A stretch of 64,000 nucleotides of DNA from Myotis daubentonii. Its lineage: Eukaryota; Chordata; Mammalia; Chiroptera; Vespertilionidae. Shown one piece after another: positions 55,284 to 64,000 of the stretch. Positions within the stretch are counted from its first letter, which is position 1; the number at the start of each line of letters is the position of its first letter. The notes under the pieces were generated by a model that worked only from the letters and a program-made list of their open reading frames with translations, searched no databases and was not told the origin of the DNA. The stretch covers positions 185,818,349 to 185,882,348 of the forward strand of contig NC_081842.1 in NCBI RefSeq assembly GCF_963259705.1, written 5' to 3'. The translations under genes were made by a program, and so were the position numbers.

Positions 55284-55736
55284 TTACTATGTGAAAGAAG
55301 CCTATCTGAAAAGGCTGCTTTTGATTTCAACTATATGACCTTCTAGAAAAGGTAAAACTATGGAGACAATAAAAAGGTCAGTGGTCACCAGCTGTTGAGT
55401 GAGGTAAGTAGAGGGATGAATAAGGAGAGCATAGAAGATTTTTAGGGCAGCGAAAATAATCTGTATGATACTATAATGATGGATATATGTCATTATACAT
55501 TTGTCCAGAGCCATAGCATGTTCAGCACTGGTGAGGAATGTTGAGAAGGGGGGAGGTGATGTGTTTGTGAGGGCTGGGTTTATATGGGAAATCTCTGTTT
55601 CTCTCAAATTTTCTATGAACCTGAACTGCTTCAAAAATGTCTATTAAAACAATAATAAAATGCTTTGAAATAGAAAAAAATGTAAAGGAAAACTGAGGCT
55701 TGAATTCTGGCTGAGGAGCTTTGGCTTTATCCTAAA

Positions 55737-56441
55737 CTAGAGGCCTGGTGCATGAAAATTCATGTACTGGAGGGGGGTCCCTCAGCCCAGACTGCCCCCT
55801 CTCACAGTCTGGGAGCCCTCAGGGGAGGGAGGCGACCCGGTGATCGGGGGAAGATGACACCCCATCACACCTCTGCTGCTGCCACTGCTGGTAGCGCAAG
55901 CCTTGGCTGGCCCTGGTAACCTGTGCCTTGGGCTGGCCCTGGGTGGCTGGGCAGCTGCCATCTGAGGCTTGCCTGTGCCTTGGGCCGGCCCTGGGCGGCT
56001 GGGGGGCTGAGGGGACTGAGAGACTCCAGAGGCAGGCGCACGGAGCAGCTGGGCCCTCCTGGGGGCAGGTCCAGCCTTGCTGTGAGCCTGCCACCCCGGA
56101 GGGGCTGAGAAGACTGGGCACCGCCATCTTGTGGCTGTGGGTGCCGCCATCTTTGAGGGTGTGGCAGTCTATTGGCATATTCCCTTTTTATTGGCTGTGG
56201 GCGCCTCCATCTTTGAGGGCGGGCAGTCAATTAGCACATTCCCTCCTTATTGTCTGTGGGCACCTCCATCTTTGAGGGCAGGGCAGTCAATTAGCATATT
56301 CCATCCTTATTGGCTGTGGGCACCACTATCTTTGAGGGCGGGGCAGTCAATTTGCATATTCCCTCCTTATTGGCTGTGGCCTCCGCCATATTTGCAACAG
56401 CATGAGAGTCAATTTGCATATTCTCTCTTTATTAGATAGGA
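55737..56441 (-). mobile_element. Helitron, D type with five 5'-terminal tandem units
   Basis: CTAGAGGCCTGGTGCATGAAA at the left after host A, and 'tctttattagatagga' at the right before host T. Same family as 37039-37500, but with a longer body and a longer 5' array (56135-56441). Confidence 0.92.
56135..56441 (-). repeat. Five ~60-bp tandem units at Helitron 5' end
   Basis: Unit starts at about 56135, 56195, 56254, 56314 and 56374. Each has a CCAAT-box complement ('ttattggctgtggg'), a YY1-like 'gccatctttgaggg' and an octamer-like 'ttagcatatt' or 'tttgcatatt'. The outermost unit carries the real 5' terminus. Confidence 0.87.
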
Positions 56442-56949
56442 TAGCAGTCATTGAGAAACAAATCAATAAGTTGGCAAAATAAAGCTGGTTTTTGGGTTTC
56501 AGATTGGGAGAAGTTGGGGCAGTCAGACAGCAAGAATGCTGCAATTCTTCAGCCTCTCTCAAGGGCATGGTGGCTGTCAAGGATATGGAGTGTTGCCATA
56601 TTAGGGAAACTTAATAATCTTAATGACCTATTTATATGAATATCATAGAGTATAATTGAAACTGTAGTTTGAAATATGGATAGGATATCAGGCTAAGGAA
56701 TTTTGCATTTAACATACAGGCAGCTTTTGGGAAATAGATGAGAAGAAGAGAGTGTAAAATGGATCAGAAGGGCCAGCGACAAGAGCCCTAGCCTGGGCCT
56801 GCACAGAGCCTTCCTTGCCTGCTGTGATGCCATGAACGTGGTGGATTTACTAAGTGCAGTTAAATCTCTTTAAATGAAGGCATCTAGAAAGTATATTAGG
56901 GCCCTATGGGGTAAGGAAACTTGCTTTCTGAATTTGGGAGGTGGGGCTT
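56442..56949. other. Unique-looking DNA
   Basis: No repeat or coding signal was identified. Confidence 0.35.
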
Positions 56950-57140
56950 TTGTCTGATAAATACCTGGGCTAGAATCCTGATTCACGTTCTTATTTTTTT
57001 GTGTGATATTGAATATCTCACTTTACTTCTTTGAATTTTATTTCCTGAATAATAATGGTAATAGTAATAATAATAATAATACTTAATATACAGGGCTGTT
57101 ATGAGAATTACATACCTTTGTAAGGAGTCTAACATTCAAA
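56950..57140 (+). mobile_element. MIR SINE fragment
   Basis: 'gggctagaatcctgattcac', 'gaatttta'-type core and 'acagggctgttatgagaatt' follow the sense MIR layout. A short (AAT)n lies at 57060-57080. Confidence 0.6.
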
Positions 57141-58544
57141 TGTTTGTTCCCTTGAGAAGTGTGGGGAGCAAAGATGGAACCAGGACAGGTCTTGTCAAGG
57201 GAATATTCAAGACTGAGGCAGCTTCAGGCATATCCCTGTGACTACTACCATCCAAGCACTATTAAGAGGATAAGAACGATCATAAATAGGACCCTGTAAA
57301 TATAGATCAAAACATCCTCATTCACTGTCAAAAATAAGATCGCAGCAGCATTAAGGCACCCAGATGAAACTCACTAGCACTTATCCACAGCGAAATCTAT
57401 AAAGTGCTTTCGATTGCTCGGGGGATCTTTAGATATAGCATCATTTTCTCTATCTTATGGATGACTTGGCCACTACCACTATGAATTTTTCATGATTCCC
57501 TTGACCCAGCAGCTCTTGCCTATGGAGACGGTAACACAGTATTGATTTCAGAGTTAGGCTTCTGCCTTTTTCGCGAGGACAAGATTTTTGTAGCCTAGAA
57601 ACCTTGATCCACTATTACTCATTAGAGACCAGGGCAACTTTTCTTAGATCTGGAATTCAGAAGGCAAACCATTTAGCTGCTGGTGTCAAAGATAGCCCTT
57701 CTAGTGGAATTTTAACTGATCTCAGTAATGAGAGCAGCTATTATTAAAAACTTCCTAATTGAACCAGCAGAGGCAGGATTACAGAGAATGCCATGAAAAC
57801 AGTAGTCTCCTTTGTTTCTCTCACAGTTAGAATGTTTTCCTTGGCATTGCTTTCTGAAAGAACCTATTAAAAATATATCAGAGGCTAAAAATAAAAGAAA
57901 TGTAACAGGGAAATCCAGTTCATCTTTTAGTATTTTTTTTCTGTATAATTTTTGGGATGGTTGTCCAGGTGCTTCTTATTTTCAGTGGCCCTTGGTCATA
58001 TAAGAGAAATGAAAAGACACCATGCTGTTGGTAGTTTTTATTTAAACTGCTTTTAAAAAATCAAAAAATCCATATCTCACATCCTGTGAAACGCATTCTT
58101 GGCATTGCCATGGTAACAAGACTTTTAAAAGGGAGTTAACGGAAATTTAGCTGCATATATTATTTCTTTGTGATTCATACTTCATAAAAATGCAAATGTC
58201 ACACTAATACATGTTTTACCTTAATGTTTTATACCACCATTTAGTCTTAATTGATCTAATGTTTTCCTTAATTAAATTTTGTGCTTCTGTGAATGGTTTT
58301 TCTTCTCCCCTCCCCCACAATCACCATTTCTGTGGACCCATCAAACTATACATTTCAACTGGGTGACATGCAATTTAGGAAACTGTCACACAGGAGATCA
58401 ATCACTCCAACCTAAGACCTCAACAAAAGATTTTTGGAAAACTAGTTGTCCTGCCTAGAAATTTAGCTTATTTTCCTACTTTGGTAGAATTTTAGTATCT
58501 CCTTTTCTGCCCTTCCCATCCTCTCATCATTTGAGCCTGTCTCT
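57141..58544. other. Unique-looking DNA, possible conserved noncoding region
   Basis: No interspersed repeat was recognised across 1.4 kb, unusual for this window. Sequence complexity is high at 57330-57810 and 58080-58320. It contains an RFX-type X-box at 58104-58117. No splice-flanked exon or long frame is evident. Confidence 0.35.
58104..58117. promoter_or_regulatory. RFX-type X-box candidate
   Basis: ATTGCCATGGTAAC fits the X-box pattern RYYNYY(N1-3)RRNRAC with a 2-base spacer and is nearly palindromic. RFX factors bind such sites, often near ciliary genes. Function here is speculative. Confidence 0.35.
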
Positions 58545-58790
58545 AAGATTAAGAAACAGAATATGCTGGTGGAGAAAAAAGGCTTCACTATTCCCTAGCT
58601 TTGTGACCTGGTGTAGGTTATTTAACTAACATTTTTAACCCACAAATTTCTAATAGGTAGGCCAGAGATAAAAATAATAGCTTTATCATAGTACTTTTGT
58701 GAGGATTAAATGCAATAATGCTTTTAAAGTATTTGTCACAGTGTTTGGCACAAAATCTGTACTCAATAAACAATAGAGCTATCATTTAGA
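58545..58790 (+). mobile_element. MIR SINE
   Basis: 'ctagctttgtgacctggtgt', 'tacttttgtgaggattaaat' and 'tctgtactcaataaacaata' in sense MIR order. Confidence 0.72.
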
Positions 58791-59407
58791 TTGTAGTAAT
58801 AGTAATTTGAGGATATGGAGAAAATCTTATTTACCTTAATTATTTTCACTGGAGCTTTGTATTTGTTTGGAAGATATTATTTTGTAAGCTTATTGGATGA
58901 ACAGTGAAACTCCAAGGGTGATGTATTATTATACCTGAGCAGAGATGAGAAATTTGCTTTTTTTTTTCTAAGGGTAAAGGGGAATAAAAGTAAACAGTGA
59001 GGGGAATGGAGGAAGGATAGCAGATTGAGCCATTGCAATGGAAGAAGATTGTTCACCACTTGCCATGACCCATTCCAGCAACTCCCAGGTATTTTGTGTT
59101 GTTGGAAAAGTCCATAAAATGGTTTGTGTAAGGAAGTATGTGTTTGTGTGTAAGAGAGAAAAGTGGTAAATGAGATGAATTTCACACTCTGATTGACAGG
59201 GACACAGTCCTTAAACTATGAAGGCACCTTGAAAATCCAAGTCTCTGAGAATTCAGAGGAGAGGCATATGGACTTAGATAGTCTGAACCTGGGAGTAGGG
59301 TGTAGGGGGAAATTTTGTCCATTTTGCCTAGAACTTGTAAGATACAGGCATGCCTCAGCCTGCTGGAGCATCTGGATTACAGAATGGTAAAGTCAGCCAT
59401 TTCTTTC
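58791..59407. other. Noncoding DNA, nothing recognised
   Basis: A 102-codon minus-strand frame at 58877-59185 shows no family I recognise and has no supporting context. Confidence 0.35.
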
Positions 59408-59710
59408 CCCAGCTTTATTGGGGTATAATTGAGTAGTAAAATAATATATATTTAAAGAGTACAACATGATGATTTGATATATGTATACATTGTGAAAAGA
59501 TTAAAGTTCAGTTATCTTTTTTTGTGACAACATTTAAGATCTTTCTTAGCAGATTTCAAGTATACAATATGTATTATTAACCCTAGTTACACTGCTGTAC
59601 ATAACATCCTCAGATCTTATTCATCCTAAAGGTTTGTACCTTTGACTAACATCTCCCTATTTCCAACACCCCTGGTCCCTAGAAACCACCATTCTACTCT
59701 CTTTTTATTT
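59408..59710 (-). mobile_element. L1 3' end (old subfamily)
   Basis: 'agctttattggggtataatt', 'gatttgatatatgtatacat' and 'aagtatacaatatgtatt' are the antisense of an L1M-type 3' end. Confidence 0.75.
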
Positions 59711-59944
59711 GAATTCCCACATGCCTTAAAGGACTTTGCAGTGAAGCAACTCCTTGCTAGAAAGTATTTTCCTTTTTCAGAGTCAAGTGTTTTTTTCTTC
59801 CCAACATCTTAGCCCACAGCGGTCAGAACAGACTGTCCTTTTACTGCAGATGGACCATCTGCAGTGTCTCTTACCCTGCCGCTCCTCTCATTTCTCACTG
59901 CTTCCCACCTAGGTTCCTGTTCTCTTTACCTTTAGCTCATTCAG

Positions 59945-60175
59945 CAAGTAGCTGCTATCAGTAGGGGTTTGGAAATCAAATACTGGCTCTGCCTCTGACT
60001 AGCTAAATAATCTTGGAAAAATCATTTTCCTAATCTTTCTGATCCTCTGTTTCCTCATTTATAAAACGGGCAATGATTATAGCAGAAAGGGTCATTGTAA
60101 GAATTAGCTGAGTAAATGTATTTGAAACTCATGGCACAAGACCCTTATTATGCACTCAATAAAAGTTCCTTCCTT
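59945..60175 (+). mobile_element. MIR SINE
   Basis: 'tctgcctctgactagctaaa', 'ctgtttcctcatttataaaa' and 'tatgcactcaataaaagttcc' in sense order. Confidence 0.78.
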
Positions 60176-60469
60176 TCTCCTTAATTTGGACTTTTACAAT
60201 TGCCTCCAAGCTTCTTGAGGACCTATGGTGCCACCTTTTGTTTTTGCCTTCCTTGTAGCACCTGGCACCATAGCTCTCCTAAAGAGAGTGGGCTGGGTTC
60301 ACAGGGCATGTGACCTCATTTATCTTTTCCTCTGTGTACTCCAGTCACACTAGACTTATTCCAGTTGAATATGCCATGTTCCTTCCTTTCACTGGGTCCC
60401 CCCCAAATGTAATTTCTTCTGCTGAAGATCTTTTTTCTCTTTTTTTCCTGGCAAAATTCAACTAATTTA

Positions 60470-60740
60470 TCAAGTGTCAGCATGAGGTGACTTTTTCAGA
60501 GAAGAGTTTCTTGATCCTCCAAACTTAGTAAGGACCTTTTCATTGCATCCTGTACTTTTCCTTTGCAGCATTTTTCACCCTTGTGATTACACGACTAATT
60601 GAAATTATTCATTTACTATCTATATTTATTTGCAAGGTTGTAGACTATTTGAGGCAGAGATAATATCAATTTTTTTTAGTGTATCTTTAATGCCTAGCAT
60701 AGTTCCTGGGAGCTCTATAAAAAAAATTCTTAGTTGATTG
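60470..60740 (+). mobile_element. L2 LINE 3' end
   Basis: 'ttatcaagtgtcagcatgag', 'cagagaagagtttcttgatcc' and 'ttttagtgtatctttaatgcc' match the sense 3' end of L2. Confidence 0.68.
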
Positions 60741-61223
60741 ACTAAATATTATTCAGGCAGATATTGGTGCCACCTGAATAGGGTGGTATGCATGCCATGG
60801 CTCTAGTGGCATTAGGTGTCCAGAATAGAAATTTGTACTAAGTCTATGTTACTAGAAAAAGCAGGGATTTGTGTACTTTAATATACACACTTGTTTTCCA
60901 TTTTTAAAAGCTGTCATTGTTTCGTGAGGGAATTATTTCCCAAATTGCTTGCTATAGAACACTAGTCTGAATACTTGTAATGATTATGAGAAGCACTTTA
61001 TACTTCCCCTTTGGGAGAGTCACAATGAATATGAGCAGTTATTTAGAGTTTGAGAAGTATGGTGGTAATGAAAATGGGCTTACATTGCTTAATCCAATAT
61101 TTCCAACATGTGTTCTATCACTGATGCCCTGTTTGCCTGAACATCTGTTGACATTGGGTGTGATATAAGCTGTGTAGAAACAGTGACTTAAGGACTAGCA
61201 CAATTCCCCCTTCCCCACTTTCA
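60741..61223. other. Noncoding DNA, nothing recognised
   Basis: No repeat or coding signal identified. Confidence 0.35.
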
Positions 61224-61446
61224 TCAATACGAATAAAAGGGTAATATGCTAATTAGACTGGGAGACCTTCCGGACAAAGCCATGTGGCAGGGTTGAGGCA
61301 GAGGCGGTTAGGGGCGATCAGGCAGGAAGGGGAGGGCAATTGGGGGTGATCAGGCCGGCAGAGGGGGCAGTTAGAGGTGAGCAGGCCGGCACTGGGGAGC
61401 AGTTGGGGGAGATCAGACCGGCGGAGGGGGCAGTTGGCGGCCATAA
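61224..61446 (+). mobile_element. Helitron, E type, 3'-truncated
   Basis: 5' end TCAATACGAATAAAAGGGTAATATGC after host A, then E-type units ('gttaggggcgatcaggcagg'). The 3' hairpin and CTAG are missing; it stops where a minus-strand Helitron 3' end begins. Confidence 0.85.
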
Positions 61447-61789
61447 GGCCCGGTGCACAAAATCCATGCGCAGTAGAATCCCTAGGCCTGGCCAGCAATC
61501 AGGGCCAATCTGTGGGATAACCAGCAGGGCAATCAGGGGGGCCCCTGCTCACACCCACCTTGGCTGGCCTAATGCCGCCCACTTGCCCGCCCTGCCCCTC
61601 GCCACCGCCACCAGTTGCCTCCCTCTGTGGGGTGACCAGCAGTTTGATTGGTGGGGGCCCCCCCTGGAGCCTGTGGGCTGGGGGCAGCTCCTGCATTGAG
61701 CATCTGCCCCCTGATTGTCAGTATGCATCATAGCAACTGGTCTTTCTGCCGGTCTGTAAATTTGCATATTAGGGTTTTATATAGATAGA
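61447..61789 (-). mobile_element. Helitron, A-related, inverted next to E-type copy
   Basis: Left: 'aaggcccggtgcacaaaatcc' (3' end, CTAG decayed). Right: 'gcatattagggttttatata' then GA and host T (5' end). It keeps 'gcattgagcatctgccccct' but the CTCF-like core is lost. Confidence 0.82.
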
Positions 61790-61852
61790 TAAGTTGAGAA
61801 AATATATCTTTAAACAAAGTTTAAAACTACTCTACTATAGATAATTTTAAAA

Positions 61853-62403
61853 TCTATACTAATAAAAGGGTAATATGCTAATTAGACTGGGTTGATTGGA
61901 CATCTTCTGGACGTCTGATTTCCTTCCGGACAGAGCCACGGTGGCGGGGGGTGAGGCAGAGGCAGTTAAGGGCAATCAGGCTGGCAGGTGAGCAGTTAGG
62001 GGGTGACCAGGCCAGCAGGGGGGTGTCCAGGCCAGCAGGTGAGCAGTTATGGGGCAGCCAGGCCAGCAGGGGGAAGTTAGGAGGTAGCCAGGCTGGGAGG
62101 GGGCAGTTAAGGGGCAATCAGGCTGGCACGCAGAGGCAGTTGGGGTGATCAGGCAGGCCGGCAGGGGAGCAGTTAGGGGGTGACCAGGCAGGCAGATAGA
62201 GTGGTTAGGGGTGATCAGGCAGGCAGGCAGGTGAGTGGTTAGGAGCCAGTGGTCCTGGATTGCGAGAGGGATGTCTGACTGTGGGATGGGGCCTAAACCA
62301 GCAGTGGACATCCCCTGAGGGGTTCTGGATTGGAGAGGGTGCAGGCCAGGCTGAGGGACACCCCACTTTGCCCATGTACACATTTCGTGCACTGAACCTC
62401 TAG
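61853..62403 (+). mobile_element. Helitron, E type
   Basis: 5' end TCTATACTAATAAAAGGG after host A. Interior units of 'gttagggggtgaccaggc' type at 61960-62240. 3' end 'acatttcgtgcactgaacctctag' split over 62377-62403, before host T. Confidence 0.9.
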
Positions 62404-62689
62404 TAAAAATATAATTTAATATTCTAATGAAAACACAATTGAACAATATTCAGAAGTTATGAAATGATATATGTCATCTCCTCTGGCTAGTCAGTCTCCT
62501 TGCCCCCTCCCTGGAGACAACTACTGTTACTAGTTTCTTATATAGCCTTTCAGATGTATTGATGCACAAGTATGCACATAAATATATTCCTTTTTTTGGA
62601 GCATTTAATATTTACTGTAATACTGTACATCCCCTTTTTCATCCTTACTCTTTTTTCACCTAACAAGTTATTTTGTAAAGAATAAGAAT

Positions 62690-62925
62690 ATTTATTTATA
62701 GAATATTTACTATGTGTCAGGTACTGTCTGAAGGTCTTTACATGTAAAAAATCCATTTAATCATCAGAGCTATTTTTGAGATATATATATCATTCTATCC
62801 CCATTTCACAGATGAGGTAACAGGAACATTGATGTTATGTAACTCTCATAAGTAAGTGGTAGAGCTGGCTTCAAATAATGAGTTTGATTCTAGAGCCTTT
62901 GCTCTCAACCACTATACTTTTCTAT
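62690..62925 (-). mobile_element. MIR SINE
   Basis: Antisense: 'tttactatgtgtcaggtact', 'tccccatttcacagatgagg' and 'gtggtagagctggcttcaaa', then 'ctctcaaccactatac'. Well preserved. Confidence 0.8.
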
Positions 62926-63004
62926 CACAATATGTAAGTAAATTAGTTCTGATTTTTAAATAATATTTGCATAATAGTTCATTATAGGAATGTGTTATAA
63001 TTCT

Positions 63005-63005
<1 letters not shown>

Positions 63006-63061
<56 letters not shown>

Positions 63062-63087
63062 GTATATATATATATACACACACACAT
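63006..63087 (+). repeat. (TG)n(TA)n(CA)n compound microsatellite
   Basis: tg units, then ta units with two tgta interruptions, then ca units. It can fold back on itself. Confidence 0.92.
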
Positions 63088-63449
63088 ACACGTTTTGGTT
63101 GTCTTCAGTATTTCCCATTATAAAGAATGTTATATGAATATGTGTATACAAAAATTATTTTACACATGAGCAAGCACCATGTCTGTAGGATAAATTCTTA
63201 GAAAAAGAATTACTAGATTAAAGGATAGATTATTAATTATGATGTGTTGTCAATTTTTCCTCCATAAAGATTATATTAGATTGATCCTGGTGAAATTGCT
63301 GTTTTTGTAAGTCAAAATGATAGAAAATCAGTAGTTTCTCATAAGTATTTATTTATACCTCAAGCAAGTATCATATCAAGAATTGGGGCTATAGGAGAAG
63401 TCTGCCTTGGTTCAGGCAATAAGGGGTGCATTTTCTAAAGAAAATTGAC

Positions 63450-64000
63450 AAAATATCTTTAAACCACCACCTATAATTATTTTAATTTGTATGTTTGCTA
63501 CGAATGTCCCTCTTTTTAGCCCTCATTTGACTAATTTGTGTTTTCTTGTTTTTTACCTTGGTTAGTCTTATTAAATGTTTGTCAACTTTGTTGATCTCTT
63601 CAAAGAACCTTTTTTAAAAAATTTCATTGATTTTTTTCTATTGTTTCTTTTATTTACTTTGTGTTCTACTTGATTCCGCCCCCATTCTGATTTTTAAAAA
63701 ATTTTAAATTGATTTTTAAAGATATAGGAAGCAGGGGGAGAGAAGAACATTGATGCCAGAGTGAAACATCCATTGGCTGCCTCTTGTACATCCCCTGCCA
63801 AAAATTGAACCCACAACCTGGGCATGTGCACTGACCAGGAATCAAACCAGCAATCTTTTGGTGTACTGGATGATGTCCAACAACTAAGCCACACCAGCCA
63901 GGGCCTTTTCTGATTTTATTTTTAACTCAGAAGTTTAGGTTATTGATTTGAGACCATTCTTATTTTCTGATATAGTCATGTAAAACAATAAATTTCTCTT
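63450..64000 (-). mobile_element. Old L1 fragment with a VES SINE, runs off the window
   Basis: Antisense L1: 'tttgttgatctcttcaaaga', 'tctattgtttcttttattta' before the SINE, and 'ttttaactcagaagtttagg' after it. Confidence 0.72.
63696..63906 (-). mobile_element. VES SINE in L1
   Basis: Minus-strand copy of the 'gtggttgag' subtype, rather diverged ('ccaacaactaagccacacc'). Target duplication 'ttctgattttt' (63685-63695) and 'ttctgatttta' (from 63908). Confidence 0.88.

Larger units (their letters stand above)
51475..55680 (+). mobile_element. Old L1 with five nested DNA-transposon insertions
   Basis: The plus-strand L1 pieces are 51475-52224, 53373-53856, 54271-54331, 54561-54638 and 55284-55680, in continuous ORF2-to-3' order. 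Each gap is a later insertion with clean ends. The last piece includes 'gaaaaggtaaaactatggag' and ends with an A-rich tail near 55675. ORF2 frames are broken. Confidence 0.87.
62404..63449. other. Relic DNA: old LINE-like pieces, MIR and a microsatellite
   Basis: 'gagacaactactgttactag' (about 62514) and 'tgtctgtaggataaattctt' (about 63180) look like parts of an old LINE similar to that at 1560-2050. MIR and a (TG)n(TA)n run lie within. Confidence 0.4.

Noticed and set aside
55782..56230. Three overlapping minus-strand frames of about 120 codons
   Set aside because: They lie in the GC-rich body and tandem units of a D-type Helitron and show no protein family signature.
63006..63087. Compound (TG)(TA)(CA) repeat as a functional hairpin or origin
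   Set aside because: It is self-complementary, but this is expected of such a compound microsatellite; no further signal.
1..64000. Autonomous Helitron with Rep/helicase
   Set aside because: No frame with rolling-circle Rep (two-His, two-Tyr) or helicase motifs was seen on either strand.

Overview
The window is nuclear DNA of a mammal, and its repeats point to a vesper bat (Vespertilionidae). It holds about 27 HeliBat-type Helitron copies (5' ends like TCCTATATAATAAAAGG with an octamer ATGCAAAT nearby; 3' ends with a short GTGCAY hairpin followed by GGGCCTCTAG, between host A and T). It also holds nine VES tRNA-derived SINEs, a mariner remnant, two hAT miniature elements with 8-bp target duplications, and L1, HAL1, L2 and MIR elements. 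I see no intact host gene and no open reading frame that looks functional. The only recognisable host coding sequence is a decayed, 5'-truncated retrocopy of MINDY3 (FAM188A) at about 19.7-21.6 kb. The genus cannot be told from the sequence alone.

Layout. 1-7.8 kb: AT-rich DNA with one A-type Helitron, a VES SINE, a GC-rich block I could not identify (2.8-3.3 kb), L1 fragments and a mariner remnant. 7.8-9.4 kb: three Helitrons head to tail. 10-19.5 kb: single Helitrons among L1, L2 and MIR relics. 19.7-22.1 kb: MINDY3 retrocopy joined head to head to a 5'-truncated L1. 25.9-33.1 kb: an old minus-strand L1 split by a seven-member Helitron array (26762-31337), a VES SINE, microsatellites and another Helitron. 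33.2-34.9 kb: a plus-strand L1 capped by a truncated Helitron. 37-38.5 kb: a D-type Helitron, a VES SINE with perfect target duplication and an L1 end. 40.5-43.4 kb: an ORF2-less HAL1 whose ORF1 has a single stop. 46.1-51.3 kb: an L1 with both ends present but coding regions decayed. 51.5-55.7 kb: an L1 carrying five nested DNA-transposon insertions. 55.7-64 kb: a D-type Helitron, a largely unique stretch (56.4-59.4 kb), then relics and three more Helitrons.

How the parts relate. By my boundaries Helitrons make up about 12.9 kb (roughly 20%) of the window. All are non-autonomous; no Rep/helicase coding sequence was seen. I sorted them into informal types: A carries CTCF-like motifs, often as an inverted pair; B carries C/G-rich minisatellites; C has a promoter-like 5' region with YY1 and ETS motifs; D has a 60-bp 5'-terminal tandem unit; E has 'gttaggggtgatcaggcaggc' style repeats. 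Two observations deserve attention. First, A-type copies carry CTCF core matches in a constant 44-bp inverted arrangement. Second, C-type copies are fused to a downstream Helitron through the same altered junction in five places, which suggests that composites move as units.
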